Shown here: positions 8,515-17,308 of the stretch, in pieces
How the letters are laid out: each line of letters begins with the position of its first letter
Position numbering within the stretch: position 1 is the stretch's first letter
Assembly: GCA_027315165.1 (NCBI GenBank)
Contig: DAHUYN010000001.1
Location: 124,001-188,000 of the forward strand
Source: Thermoplasmata archaeon
GTDB taxonomy: Archaea; Thermoplasmatota; Thermoplasmata; Lutacidiplasmatales; UBA184
DNA: 64,000 nt
Direction of reading: 5' to 3'
The notes under the pieces: generated by a model
The model's database searches: none
Told to the model about the DNA's origin: nothing
Seen by the model: only the letters and a program-made list of their open reading frames with translations
Translations under genes and position numbers: made by a program

Positions 8515-9827
8515 CGAGGCCCGGTCCCGAGAGCGCGGCCGGCTCGGAGCTTGTCGCCCCGAGCGGGCTCTTGGGGATCCCGAGGCCGAGGTACGACGGC
8601 CGCTCGATCGTGAACCTCGCGGTCTCCGCCTACCTCGCGAGCGGTGGGGAGGCGCGGGACGGCCCCGAGCTCGCGCCGCCCCTCGCTCGCAGCCTCGACC
8701 CGTTCTTGGGGCGGCGTGCGGAGGGGCCGGTCGTCGTTCTCCTCGTGGACGGCCTCGGCTACGATGCGTTGGCGTCCTGGGGCCGCGCCGGCTCGACGCT
8801 CGGCGGCGCGTGGGCGCCGCTCTCGAAGCCGATCACGACGGTCTTCCCCTCGACGACGACGGCCGCGCTGACCTCGCTCTCGACGGGCGTCCCGCCGGGA
8901 CGGCACGGCCTCGTCGGCTACCGCCAGTACCTTCCCGCCTACGGGATGGTCGCTGACCTGCTCAAGATGAGCCCCGTCGGCGTCGCCGCGCGGGACCTCC
9001 TCATCGGGCCCGAGTGGCGTCCGTCGATGCTCTCTCAAGCGCCCTCGCTGTTCCGTCGGAGGCGCTCCGGCGCCGCGCTCACGCGAGAGGCGTTTCGGGG
9101 CACCGGCTTCACGCGGCTGCTCTACGACGGGGCCGAGTTCGTGGGCTACGGCCCCGGCGTCGACCTCGCGCACCGGCTGTCTCAGCTTCTGTCCCGCCCG
9201 CGGCCGCCGCCGCTGATCTTCGCCTACTGGGACGAGCTCGACACCCTCCAGCACCTGCACGGCCCCTCGCGCTCGCTGGTCGAGCTCGAGGTCGAGCGGC
9301 TCGCGGGACTCCTCGCCTACGTCGCCCGGCAGGTCCCGGCGGGACGACGCCAGCGCGTGACGCTGATGGTGACGGGAGACCACGGCCAGGTCCCCGCGAC
9401 GCCGTCGGCGCGGATCCGGCTCGAGGGCGATGTCCGGGTCCTGCGCGAGCTCGCCCGACCGCTCGCGGGCGACCGGCGGGCCGGCTTCCTTTCGGCGCGG
9501 CCCGGCCGTCGCGAGGCTCTCGAGCGGGCGGTGCGCCGGCTCCTCCCGAGCGGTTCGCGGGTGATCCGGATGCCGGAGGCCGTCCGGCACGGCCTCTTCG
9601 GGCCCCCGCCGTACCACCCCGAGCTCGCCGAGCGGCTCGGCGACCTCCTCGTCCTCGTCCCGAGCCCGGCCGGGCTCACCTACCGGCCCCCCGGCGCGGC
9701 CGAGCCGCGCCTGTACCTCGCGGGGGCCCACGGCGGGCTCGAGAGGGAAGAGCTCGTCGTCCCGCGCGTCGCGGGGCGTTTGGACGAGTTCCTCGACGCG
9801 ACGCCGCGCTCGGGTGGGAAAGCGTAA
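8511..9827 (+). CDS. Alkaline-phosphatase-superfamily phosphodiesterase
   Basis: A 438-residue metallo-hydrolase of the type I phosphodiesterase/nucleotide pyrophosphatase group. The metal and nucleophile sites are in order: VLLVDGLGYDAL near 78, VFPSTTTAALTSLSTG with the Thr nucleophile near 115, YWDELDTLQHLHG near 240, TGDHGQ near 290 and a late GAHGGL. No signal peptide is seen, so it is probably cytoplasmic. The GTG start overlaps DUF1634 by four bases, completing a polIV-TauE-DUF1634-phosphodiesterase operon. The substrate is unknown. Confidence 0.8.
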   Translation: MTRPGPESAAGSELVAPSGLLGIPRPRYDGRSIVNLAVSAYLASGGEARDGPELAPPLARSLDPFLGRRAEGPVVVLLVDGLGYDALASWGRAGSTLGGAWAPLSKPITTVFPSTTTAALTSLSTGVPPGRHGLVGYRQYLPAYGMVADLLKMSPVGVAARDLLIGPEWRPSMLSQAPSLFRRRRSGAALTREAFRGTGFTRLLYDGAEFVGYGPGVDLAHRLSQLLSRPRPPPLIFAYWDELDTLQHLHGPSRSLVELEVERLAGLLAYVARQVPAGRRQRVTLMVTGDHGQVPATPSARIRLEGDVRVLRELARPLAGDRRAGFLSARPGRREALERAVRRLLPSGSRVIRMPEAVRHGLFGPPPYHPELAERLGDLLVLVPSPAGLTYRPPGAAEPRLYLAGAHGGLEREELVVPRVAGRLDEFLDATPRSGGKA

Positions 9828-9830
9828 CTA
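9822..9830 (+). promoter_or_regulatory. TATA-like box for infB
   Basis: GCGTAACTA overlaps the stop codon of the preceding gene and is centred 27 nt before the infB ATG. That spacing would make the transcript leaderless. Confidence 0.45.
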
Positions 9831-9852
9831 GGCGCCTCCTCTCGTTCGAGCC

Positions 9853-11619
9853 ATGGCCGCGCTCCGGCAGCCGATCCTGTCGCTGCTCGGCCACGTCGAC
9901 CACGGCAAGACGACCCTCCTCGACCGGATCGCCGGGTCGATCCGGGCCGAGCGCGAGGCGGGCGGCATCACCCAGGGGATCGGGGCGATCGAGGTCCCGA
10001 GGACGACGCTGCTCCAGCTCTGTCACGGCGTCGTCGCGACGGAGGGATTCCAGGTCCCGGGGCTCCTGTTCGTCGACACGCCCGGGCACAAGTCGTTCGA
10101 GACCCTTCGGCGCCGCGGAGGGGCGCTCGCCGACCTGGCCATCCTCGTCATCGATGTGCGCGAGGGGGTCATGCCGCAGACCCGCGAGTCGATCCAGATC
10201 CTCCGACAGGAGAAGACCCCGTTCGCGGTCGCGGTGACGAAGATCGACCTCTTGTCGGGGTGGCGCAAGCCCTCGGGCCCGGTCAAGCTCGCCGAGCAGC
10301 TCGAGCGGTGCGGCCTCGACTACGTGCGGCAGCTCGACCAGCGGCTCTACGCGATCGCCGAGGAGCTCTATCAGCTCGGCTTCTCGGCCGACCGATTCGA
10401 CCGGGTGAGCGACTTCACGCGGAACCTCGGGCTCGTCCCCGTCTCCGCGAAGTCCGGGGTCGGCCTGCCGGAGCTCCTCGCGCTCGTCGTCGGGCTGGCC
10501 CAGCGGTTCCTCAAGGAGGAGCTCCAGATCCGCGGCGCCGGCTCCGAGGGGACGATCCTCGAGCGGTCCGACCTCAAGGGGATCGGCCCCGTCTCCTCGG
10601 TGATCCTCTACAAGGGCGAACTGTCGGTCGGCGACGAGCTCGTCGTCGCGGGCCGGACGGCGCCGTTCCGGACCCGCCTGCGGGGGATCTACCACCCGGC
10701 CCCGCCGACGCGGGGGAAGGCGGGGAAGACCCCGCGCCTCCTCAACGTCGATCGTGCGACCGCGGCCGCCGGTGTCTTCGTCTCCGCGCCGGGGATCGAG
10801 GAGGCGATGCCGGGGGGGCTGCTCAAGGTCGTCGCGAACGAGGCGGAGGCGGACGCCGAGGTCGCCGCGCTCTCGGCCGAACGCCATGCGGTGACCGAGC
10901 TCGTCGAGAGCGGCGTCGGCCTGTTCGCCGACACGCTCGGGGGCCTCGAGGCGCTCGCCTTCGAGTGTCGCAGCGCCGGCGTGCCCGTCCACGTCGCCGA
11001 GGTCGGCCCCGTGCACCGCGCCGCGGTGCTGAACCTCGCGACGATGCGCGAGCCGCTCCATCGAGCCGCGCTCGCGTTCAACGTCCCCCTCCTCGACGAG
11101 GCGCAGCCCGAAGGCGAGACGGGGCCCGTCCGCATCTTCCGGGCCCCGGTGCTCTACCGTCTCCTCGAGGAGTACGCGACGTGGCGGAAGGAGCGGGAGG
11201 AGGCGATCGCCGCGCAGCGACGCGTCGAGACGGTGCACCCGGCCAAGCTCCAGGTCCTCCCCGGCTTCGTCTTCCGCAGCTCCAAGCCGGCGATCGTCGG
11301 GATCAAGGTGCTCGCGGGGACGCTCCGACCCGGCGTCCGCCTGATGCACCGGGACGGTACCGAGGTCGGCTTCCTCAAGGCGTTGCAGGAGGAGAACGAG
11401 TCGGTGGACCACGCCGACGCGGGGACCGAGCTCGCCGCCTCGATCGACGGCGCGGTCGTCGGCCGGAACCTCTCGGAGGGGGACCTCCTCTACGTCGCCG
11501 TCCCCGAGTCGGCGGCGAGACTTCTCAAGACCGTGGCCCTCTCCGACCCCGAGCGGACGGTCCTCGACGAGATCGTGCGCATCCGCCGCGCGACGGAGAA
11601 CCCGTTCTGGGGCTCGTAG
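9853..11619 (+). CDS. infB: Translation initiation factor aIF5B
   Basis: A 588-residue GTPase that promotes ribosomal subunit joining and stabilises initiator tRNA. G1 is GHVDHGKT at residues 13-20, G3 is VDTPGHKSF near 73, and G4 is AVTKIDLL near 130. The GGITQGIGA switch block is typical of eIF5B. Domain II, domain III and the C-terminal beta-barrel (VLPGFVFRSSKPAIVGIKVL) follow, giving the usual archaeal length with no bacterial N-terminal extension. It has its own TATA-like element and ends next to a convergent gene (TAGCTAG). Confidence 0.95.
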   Translation: MAALRQPILSLLGHVDHGKTTLLDRIAGSIRAEREAGGITQGIGAIEVPRTTLLQLCHGVVATEGFQVPGLLFVDTPGHKSFETLRRRGGALADLAILVIDVREGVMPQTRESIQILRQEKTPFAVAVTKIDLLSGWRKPSGPVKLAEQLERCGLDYVRQLDQRLYAIAEELYQLGFSADRFDRVSDFTRNLGLVPVSAKSGVGLPELLALVVGLAQRFLKEELQIRGAGSEGTILERSDLKGIGPVSSVILYKGELSVGDELVVAGRTAPFRTRLRGIYHPAPPTRGKAGKTPRLLNVDRATAAAGVFVSAPGIEEAMPGGLLKVVANEAEADAEVAALSAERHAVTELVESGVGLFADTLGGLEALAFECRSAGVPVHVAEVGPVHRAAVLNLATMREPLHRAALAFNVPLLDEAQPEGETGPVRIFRAPVLYRLLEEYATWRKEREEAIAAQRRVETVHPAKLQVLPGFVFRSSKPAIVGIKVLAGTLRPGVRLMHRDGTEVGFLKALQEENESVDHADAGTELAASIDGAVVGRNLSEGDLLYVAVPESAARLLKTVALSDPERTVLDEIVRIRRATENPFWGS

Positions 11620-12252
11620 CTAGCGCGTCCCCGGGGGCGGCCCCTCGCGAGACCCGTCGTCGAGGATCTCTGCGACGTCCTCGGCCGAGTGGGAGACGAG
11701 CGGGGCCCTCGGCTCGTAGACGCCGCCCCGCAGAAAGAGGCCGAGGAAGACGGCGAGGCCGCCGAGACCCGCGAGCACCGCTCCGGCCCCGTCGATCAGA
11801 AGGGTCGACACGAGCGGCGGCGGGGCGGCGACGCTCCTCGTCTCGGTCGCCGTCGCCGTGAGGCTCCCGTTCGTCGGACCCGTCCCGGTCCACACGAGGA
11901 GGTAGGGGAAGGTGAGGGCTCCGGACTCCGACCAGTTCCCGGCCGTCGAGGCGGCCCAGTTCGCGAGCGGGCCACCGGTGGCGCAGTTGAGCGAGGCCGC
12001 CCGGCACCCGGCGGCCGGATAGAGCGTGACGTTCGCCGGCGCGGTGGTGTGCCAGGAGACCGCGAGCGACCCCTTCCCGGTGTCGCTCCCCGGGAGCAGG
12101 GCGAGACCCGTCGCGTGCTCTGAGAACCCTTGAGGGAGCGTCGCGACCTCGTTCGTGACCACCGACGAGCCCGGTAGCAGCGCGAACGTCGCGATCGTGG
12201 CGACCCCGAGCATCGCGAGGACCCCCCCGACGAACACGAGACCCGGTCGCAC
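11620..12252 (-). CDS. Membrane-anchored protein with extracytoplasmic domain
   Basis: A 210-residue protein with an N-terminal hydrophobic segment (LVFVGGVLAMLGVATIATFALL), an Asn/Thr-rich outside domain containing two cysteines in the middle, a second transmembrane helix (AGAVLAGLGGLAVFLGLFL) and a short acidic cytoplasmic tail. No family is recognised. The GTG start is supported by a TATA-like GATAAAGG centred 26 nt upstream. It lies between infB and tfb and is probably transcribed alone. Confidence 0.6.
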   Translation of the reverse strand: MRPGLVFVGGVLAMLGVATIATFALLPGSSVVTNEVATLPQGFSEHATGLALLPGSDTGKGSLAVSWHTTAPANVTLYPAAGCRAASLNCATGGPLANWAASTAGNWSESGALTFPYLLVWTGTGPTNGSLTATATETRSVAAPPPLVSTLLIDGAGAVLAGLGGLAVFLGLFLRGGVYEPRAPLVSHSAEDVAEILDDGSREGPPPGTR

Positions 12253-12274
12253 GCGTGTCGAGGGCGGCGCCCAC

Positions 12275-12282
12275 GATAAAGG
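12275..12282 (-). promoter_or_regulatory. TATA-like box for the 11620-12252 membrane protein
   Basis: GATAAAGG (read as CCTTTATC on the minus strand) is centred about 26 nt from the GTG start, which suggests a leaderless transcript. Confidence 0.4.
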
Positions 12283-12336
12283 CCTTCGCCTGCGACCGGC
12301 AGGCCCGGAGCGGGGGCGTGGAAGTCGATGGACCCG

Positions 12337-12344
12337 CTAAATAC
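12337..12344 (+). promoter_or_regulatory. TATA-like box for tfb, deciding its start
   Basis: CTAAATAC is centred 29 nt before GTG 12370. It lies downstream of ATG 12328, the start in the ORF track, so a transcript from this box could not include that ATG. Confidence 0.5.
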
Positions 12345-12369
12345 CCGCATCCCTGATACGGGATATACC

Positions 12370-13335
12370 GTGACAGGCTCGGCGACCTCCTCGGACGGGG
12401 TGCCGCGGGACGAAGCGGCGCCGACGCGGGCGGCGTGCCCGATGTGCGGCAGCACGCACCGGGTCGTCGACGCGGCGCGGCTCGAGCAGCACTGCGACGA
12501 GTGCGGCCTCGTCTTCGACGGGGCGGCGCTCGTCGCCTCCGCCCCGCGCCCGGGACCCCTCGAGGGCCCCGAGGGTAGCGGCCGCGGGATCGGACCGTTC
12601 GTGGCACCGGGAAGTTCCCGGCGGCTGCTGGGGTCGACGCTGAGCGGCACGCGGGACGGGCAGGGACGGCCGCTCGACTGGCACCGACGGTACGAGTACC
12701 AGCATCTCAAGCGCGTGATGCAGCGCCAGACCTCCCGGGCCGTCGAGGGGCCCCTCGAGCGCTCGCAGGCGCGCGGCGAGATCGCCCAGTGCGGCGAGCG
12801 GCTCGGACTGCCCCCCGTCGTCCTCGGCGAGGCGGAGCGGATCTTCCGCGAGGCGAAGCTCCGCGGGCTCTTCCGGGGCCGGAACCTCCCCTCGAGCGTG
12901 GGGGCGGTGGTCTACGCTGCCTGCCGTCGGTACTCGATCCCCCGGACCCTCGGCGAGGTCGCGAAGGCGCTGGGGGCGCGCCGGAGCGAGGTCGGGCGCG
13001 CGTTCAAGGTCGTGCAGCGGGGGGTCGAGATCCCGATCCCCTCGGTCGGCACGCGAGCGTTCCTGGCCCGGTATGCCGAGGAGCTCGCCCTCTCGGCGAG
13101 CGTCCGCTCGCACGTCGAGGAGATGCTCGACGAGGCCTACCGCAACCCGGAGCTGTCGGGGCTCTCACCCCACGGGCTCGTGGCGGCGCTGATCTACCTC
13201 GCCGCCGAGCGCAACGGGGAGCACCGCTCCCGAGCGCAGGTCGCCCGGGTCAGCGCGGTCACCGAGGTGACGCTCCGCTCGACGAGCCGCCTCGTCGAGC
13301 GGCTCCTGCACCGGGACCCCGATCGGTCCCAGTAG
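12370..13335 (+). CDS. tfb: Transcription initiation factor B (TFB)
   Basis: The archaeal TFIIB homologue, which binds TBP-DNA and recruits RNA polymerase. An N-terminal zinc ribbon CPMCG...CDECG lies within the first 45 residues, then a linker, then two cyclin-like repeats (about 110-205 and 215-305) with a PSSVGAVVYAACR core in the first. GTG 12370 is preferred over ATG 12328 because the intervening codons (CTA, AAT, CCT, GGA, TAT) are rare here and a TATA-like box sits among them. The B-reader region between ribbon and core is short on recognisable motifs, so this may be one of several TFB paralogues. Confidence 0.9.
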   Translation: MTGSATSSDGVPRDEAAPTRAACPMCGSTHRVVDAARLEQHCDECGLVFDGAALVASAPRPGPLEGPEGSGRGIGPFVAPGSSRRLLGSTLSGTRDGQGRPLDWHRRYEYQHLKRVMQRQTSRAVEGPLERSQARGEIAQCGERLGLPPVVLGEAERIFREAKLRGLFRGRNLPSSVGAVVYAACRRYSIPRTLGEVAKALGARRSEVGRAFKVVQRGVEIPIPSVGTRAFLARYAEELALSASVRSHVEEMLDEAYRNPELSGLSPHGLVAALIYLAAERNGEHRSRAQVARVSAVTEVTLRSTSRLVERLLHRDPDRSQ

Positions 13336-13359
13336 TCGGCCCCGCGTGGCCTTCGGCCC

Positions 13360-13584
13360 TCACTTCGTGAGGTAGTAGCCCGCGGCCTTCTCGCGGACCT
13401 TCCGCCGGGCGTACCCCTTCGTCTGGAGCTCCTGAAGGGCGTTCATCACCATCGTCTTCGGCAGCTTCGCGACGAGCGTGACGCGCTCTGCGGTACCCAT
13501 CTTCTCCTCGGAGAGCATGCCCATCTCCTTCAGCGCCTTGTAGACCTTGACGGCGTTCGGGGAAACCTCGTCTTCGAGAGCCAT
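13360..13584 (-). CDS. Small winged-helix DNA-binding protein
   Basis: A 74-residue lysine-rich protein that reads as a single winged helix: VYKALKEMG (helix 1), SEEKMGTAERVTLVAKL (helix 2/turn), TMVMNALQELQTKGYARRKV (recognition helix and wing) and AGYYLTK (closing strand). It looks like the small TrmB/MarR-type wHTH proteins common in archaea. The target is unknown. An ACTTAAGT element lies 35-42 nt upstream. It is divergent from the deacetylase gene. Confidence 0.7.
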   Translation of the reverse strand: MALEDEVSPNAVKVYKALKEMGMLSEEKMGTAERVTLVAKLPKTMVMNALQELQTKGYARRKVREKAAGYYLTK

Positions 13585-13648
13585 CGCGCAGACCCGGTCC
13601 GTGGGGAGACGGCCCCCGACTTAAGTCCTAGGTCGGCCGGCCGGAGAG

Positions 13649-13656
13649 CGTAAACC
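13649..13656 (+). promoter_or_regulatory. TATA-like box for the AcuC-type deacetylase
   Basis: GCGTAAAC is centred about 27 nt before GTG 13679, consistent with a leaderless mRNA. Confidence 0.4.
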
Positions 13657-13678
13657 GCGCTCGAGGCTCGCGGTCGGC

Positions 13679-14836
13679 GTGACCTCCGCGACCCTCGTCT
13701 GGGACCCTCGCTTCCTCGACTACGACCTCGGCCCAGGGCATCCGTTCTCGGAGCGGAGCCGGGGTCTCGCCGCCTCCCTCCTCGACCTCTGGAGCGCGGG
13801 GCCCCGGCCGCTGGGGCTCGACCGATGTCGCCAGGTCGAGCCGGCCTCGAGGTCCGAGCTCTTGCGGTTCCACACGCCCGAGTACCTGGCCCGGGTCCAG
13901 GCCTACGACGAGGAGGGTTCGGGCCGGCCGCTCGACCTCGGCGACACGCCGTCGTTCCCTCGTTGCCACGAGGCGGCCTCGCGCCTCGTCGGCGGTACCC
14001 TCGCCGCGGTCCGCTCGACCCTCGGCGGCGGCCCCCGTCGCGCCTTCCAGCCCGGCGGCGGACTGCACCACGCGGCACCGGACCACGCGAGCGGCTTCTG
14101 CATCTTCAACGACCTCGCGGTCGCGATCGCCGACGCGTTCGCGCGCGGCGCGCGCCATGTCGCCTACGTGGACGTCGACGCCCACCACGGGGATGGCGTG
14201 ATGTACGGCTTCTACGGCGACGGCCGCCTCCTCGACATCGACTTCCACGAGAGCGGTCGCACGCTGTTCCCCGGAACCGGAGAGCCGTACGAGACCGGCG
14301 TCGGCGACGGGGCGGGGAGCAAGGTGAACGTGCCGATGCCGGCGGGCGCCGGCGACGCGGCCCTCACGCGCCTCTTCGACCGGCTCGTGCCGGGCCTCGT
14401 GCGAGCCCACCGTCCCGAGCTCATCGTCCTCCAGCTCGGTGTCGACGGCCACGCGGGGGACGCGCTCGGTCACCTTCGCTACACGACTCGAGGCTACGAC
14501 CACGTCGTGAGGACGCTGCGCGGGCTCGCCGATTCCCTCGGCAGCCGCCTCGTCGTCACGGGCGGTGGCGGCTACGACGCCTCGAACGTCGCGCGCGTCC
14601 TGGCGCTCGCCGGGGCGCTCTTGGCCGGCGCCGACGCGGCGCTACCGACGCTCGACGAGCTTCCTCGGAGCTGGCGCGACCGGTTCACCGAGGAGACGGG
14701 CGCGTCGGCGCCGCTCCGTCTCTTCGATCCCGCGCCGGCGACGCGTCCGCCCGAGGCGGCGGCGCCGTGGGAGGCTCGGCTTCTCACCGACCTCGAAGGG
14801 GCCCTCGGGGAGCGCTTCCCCGACCCCGCCGAGTAG
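13679..14836 (+). CDS. Histone deacetylase family protein (AcuC-like)
   Basis: A 385-residue arginase/deacetylase-fold enzyme, predicted to remove acetyl groups from lysines of proteins such as acetyl-CoA synthetase or chromatin proteins. The opening HPFSERSR, the charge-relay pair in GGGLHHA (about residue 127), the zinc-binding DVDAHHGDG (about 165) and LGVDGHAGD (about 262), and the late TGGGGYD with the catalytic Tyr are all present and in order. Whether histones or metabolic enzymes are its target in this archaeon cannot be told. Confidence 0.88.
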   Translation: MTSATLVWDPRFLDYDLGPGHPFSERSRGLAASLLDLWSAGPRPLGLDRCRQVEPASRSELLRFHTPEYLARVQAYDEEGSGRPLDLGDTPSFPRCHEAASRLVGGTLAAVRSTLGGGPRRAFQPGGGLHHAAPDHASGFCIFNDLAVAIADAFARGARHVAYVDVDAHHGDGVMYGFYGDGRLLDIDFHESGRTLFPGTGEPYETGVGDGAGSKVNVPMPAGAGDAALTRLFDRLVPGLVRAHRPELIVLQLGVDGHAGDALGHLRYTTRGYDHVVRTLRGLADSLGSRLVVTGGGGYDASNVARVLALAGALLAGADAALPTLDELPRSWRDRFTEETGASAPLRLFDPAPATRPPEAAAPWEARLLTDLEGALGERFPDPAE

Positions 14837-14842
14837 TCCCGA

Positions 14843-16207
14843 TCACCAGGTCGGACGCCGCTCGCGGCCGCTGTCCTCGCGGGGACGCGAGCTTCGGGGC
14901 GGACCCCCGCGGGTGGGCCGACGGCCGCCGCCCCGGGAGAATCCCCCGCCGCCACGGCCCCCGCCGCGTCCCCCGCCACGCCCGCCCCGCTCGGGGGGAC
15001 GGAACCGGCCGTCGCCGCGTCCGCTCGACGGCGGCGGGGCCGCGTTGTAGTCGAACCCGGGGATCGTGGCGCGGCGAATCTCCAGGCCGAGGCGCTGCTC
15101 GATGCGATGGAAGTCGTCCTCCTCCTCGCGGCTGACGAGCGAGAAGGCGTCCCCGAACCGCTGGGCCCGCGCCGTGCGCCCGACGCGGTGCACGTAGACG
15201 TCCGGTTCGTTGGGGATGTCGTAGTTGACGACGTGGGACACGGCCTCGACGTCGATCCCGCGCGCGGCGATGTCCGTCGCGACGAGGACCCGGTGGCGGC
15301 CGGCGCGGAACGCCTCGAGGGCGCGGACCCGCTGGGCCTGACTGCGGTCCCCGTGGATGACCCCGGCGTCGAGCGACCACTGCGCGAGCTGGCGCGCGAG
15401 GCGGTCCGCCCGGTGCTTGGTCCTCGTGAAGACGAGGACGCTGCTCATCGCCTCGTCGGCGAGGAGCTCGCGGAGGAGGGACGCCTTGAGATGCTGAGGG
15501 ACCGGGAGCGCGAGGTGCGAGACGCCGACGGCCGCGGCCGTGGTCTCGCCGACGTGGACCGTCTTCGGGTCGTGGAGAAAGTCCCGGGCGAGGCGGACGA
15601 CCTCGGGCGGCATCGTCGCGCTGAACAGCATCGTCTGGCGACGCTTCGGGAGCTCTCCGAGAATGCGGCGGACGTCGGGCAAAAAGCCCATGTCGAGCAT
15701 CCGGTCCGCCTCGTCGAGGACGAGGATCTCGAGCGAACGGAAGTCGACGTAGCCGCGTCCCATGTGGTCGAGGAGCCGGCCCGGTGTCGCCACGATGACC
15801 TCGGCCCCGCCGCGGAGGGCGTGCTCCTGGTCGGCCATCCCGACCCCCCCGTAGACGGCCGCGCCGCGCAGCGAGGTGTGCCGGCCGAGCCGCTTGAGGA
15901 ACCCCTCGGCCTGTAGCGCGAGCTCGCGCGTCGGCGTGAGGACGAGCGCGAGGGTCCGACCGGTCTGCCGATCGAGAAGCCGCTCGAGGATCGGAAGCAG
16001 GAACGCCGCGGTCTTGCCGGTGCCGGTCTGGGCGGTGCCGATGAGGTCCCGTCCGCCGACCGCCTCCGGGATGGTCCGTTCCTGGATCGGCGTCGGGGTC
16101 GTGTACCCCATCTCCCGGACCCCCGCGCGCAGCTTCGCGTGGAGGGGAAGCTTCGCGAAGCCCTCCTCGGCCGCGGGCTCTCGCGCCTCCTTCGTGTCTT
16201 CCGACAT
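14843..16207 (-). CDS. DEAD-box RNA helicase with RGG tail
   Basis: A 454-residue RhlE-like ATP-dependent RNA helicase. The Q motif (TPTPIQ), motif I AQTGTGKT, Ia PTRELA, Ib TPGRLLD, II VLDEADRMLDMGF, III SATMP, IV VLVFTRTKHRAD, V ATDIAARGID and VI HRVGRTAR are all intact within about 380 residues. The last 60 residues are a low-complexity Arg-Gly-Gly tail ending in Trp, a common RNA-binding extension. The core resembles bacterial RhlE, which may point to transfer. A GTTAAC element is centred 29 nt before the ATG. Confidence 0.93.
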   Translation of the reverse strand: MSEDTKEAREPAAEEGFAKLPLHAKLRAGVREMGYTTPTPIQERTIPEAVGGRDLIGTAQTGTGKTAAFLLPILERLLDRQTGRTLALVLTPTRELALQAEGFLKRLGRHTSLRGAAVYGGVGMADQEHALRGGAEVIVATPGRLLDHMGRGYVDFRSLEILVLDEADRMLDMGFLPDVRRILGELPKRRQTMLFSATMPPEVVRLARDFLHDPKTVHVGETTAAAVGVSHLALPVPQHLKASLLRELLADEAMSSVLVFTRTKHRADRLARQLAQWSLDAGVIHGDRSQAQRVRALEAFRAGRHRVLVATDIAARGIDVEAVSHVVNYDIPNEPDVYVHRVGRTARAQRFGDAFSLVSREEEDDFHRIEQRLGLEIRRATIPGFDYNAAPPPSSGRGDGRFRPPERGGRGGGRGGGRGGGGFSRGGGRRPTRGGPPRSSRPREDSGRERRPTW

Positions 16208-16259
16208 GCGCCGGGCTCGAGGTCCGTCGATGGGTTAACGCTTTGGCTCCGCGCCCGCG

Positions 16260-17288
16260 CTATAGCCACAGCCCGACCGTCGGTCGGTCGAGGAAGTCCG
16301 CGTCGGTCGCGCGGATGCCGGCGAGAACCGCCGCCGCCTCGAGCGAGCCTCCCGAGCGGCCCTCGAGCTGTTGCCGCCACGCGGCCCGCGCGAGCGTGGC
16401 GCCGAGGACCGCATCGACCTCGAGGCCGAGGGCCGCGCTCAGGCCCGGGGGCCCCGCCTCGAGGGCACGGAGCGCGGCCGCTCCGACGACCCCGTCGCGG
16501 GCGAGCAGGTGGGCGCGGTACCCCTCGAGGATCTCCGAGGCGCTCGGGTCGAGGGCAGGTCGCCGCTCAAGCCTCGGGTAGGTCGCGAGGCGCCGGTCCA
16601 CGCCGCCGGACTCTCGCAGCACGAGGAGGTCGACCTCGGCCCCCGACCCGGCGATCGCCACGGTCCCGAACCGGTCGTCGTGGAACAGGGGCAGGTTCTC
16701 GAGCCCGTCCGCCTCGTCGGGGAGTCCCTCGTCGCGGAGCGCCGTCGCGGAGACGTTCAGCGGGGTCGCGGCCGCTTCGCGGCGCTCGGCGAGCGCGAGC
16801 GGGTCCTCGACCCCGAGGGCGTCGAGGGCCTCTCGCCAGCCCCGACGCGCCCGCCGTTCCGCCCGCGGGTCGAGCCGGTCGAGCGTGGCGCGCGCCGCCG
16901 CGAGCTCGGTCTCGAGCCCGACCGGCCCCGCGGGCGATCGGTCCGGTCGAGCCGGCGCGAGGGCCGTGAGGTCGAGACCGGGACAGGAGAGCACGAGCGT
17001 CGCCTGAGCCCTCGGTCCCAGGTGCACGGAGACGGGGAACTCCCGGCACGGCGCGGGACGCGCGGCGTGGGCGGTGCAGCGGCTGAGCGAGAGCAGTCGG
17101 CACGCTCCCCCTCCGGCTCGGGCCGGCACATGGTCGCCCGACGCAGCGCCGAGCGCGTCCGGCACGGCCGCGAGGAGCGCCGCCCGCTCCTCGAGAGGCA
17201 CGTGGGGGCTCGCGAAGCAGCAGAGGCCGCAGGTGGGCCGACACGCGAAGCGGAAGCCGTCCAGCAGAGAGGTGTCGAGCCGCTCCAT
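16260..17288 (-). CDS. YkgJ-like cysteine-cluster protein
   Basis: A 342-residue protein with an N-terminal cysteine cluster CRPTCGLCCF (about residue 15) and a second group GGACRLLSLSRC...CREFPV (about residue 60). This is the pattern of the Zn/Fe-chelating YkgJ family. The remaining 250 residues are acidic, arginine-rich and helical, with no match I recognise, which makes it longer than the usual family member. ATG 17288 is chosen because the residues before it run through the regulator gene in another frame. The gene directly follows the ArsR-like regulator. Confidence 0.6.
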   Translation of the reverse strand: MERLDTSLLDGFRFACRPTCGLCCFASPHVPLEERAALLAAVPDALGAASGDHVPARAGGGACRLLSLSRCTAHAARPAPCREFPVSVHLGPRAQATLVLSCPGLDLTALAPARPDRSPAGPVGLETELAAARATLDRLDPRAERRARRGWREALDALGVEDPLALAERREAAATPLNVSATALRDEGLPDEADGLENLPLFHDDRFGTVAIAGSGAEVDLLVLRESGGVDRRLATYPRLERRPALDPSASEILEGYRAHLLARDGVVGAAALRALEAGPPGLSAALGLEVDAVLGATLARAAWRQQLEGRSGGSLEAAAVLAGIRATDADFLDRPTVGLWL

Positions 17289-17308
17289 GTCGCGGGTCCC
17301 GCTCGCGC

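Noticed and set aside
7920-9731. 603-residue minus-strand ORF opposite the TauE-phosphodiesterase genes
   Set aside because: Arg/Glu/Pro-rich shadow of strongly GC3-biased genes on the other strand; no motif.
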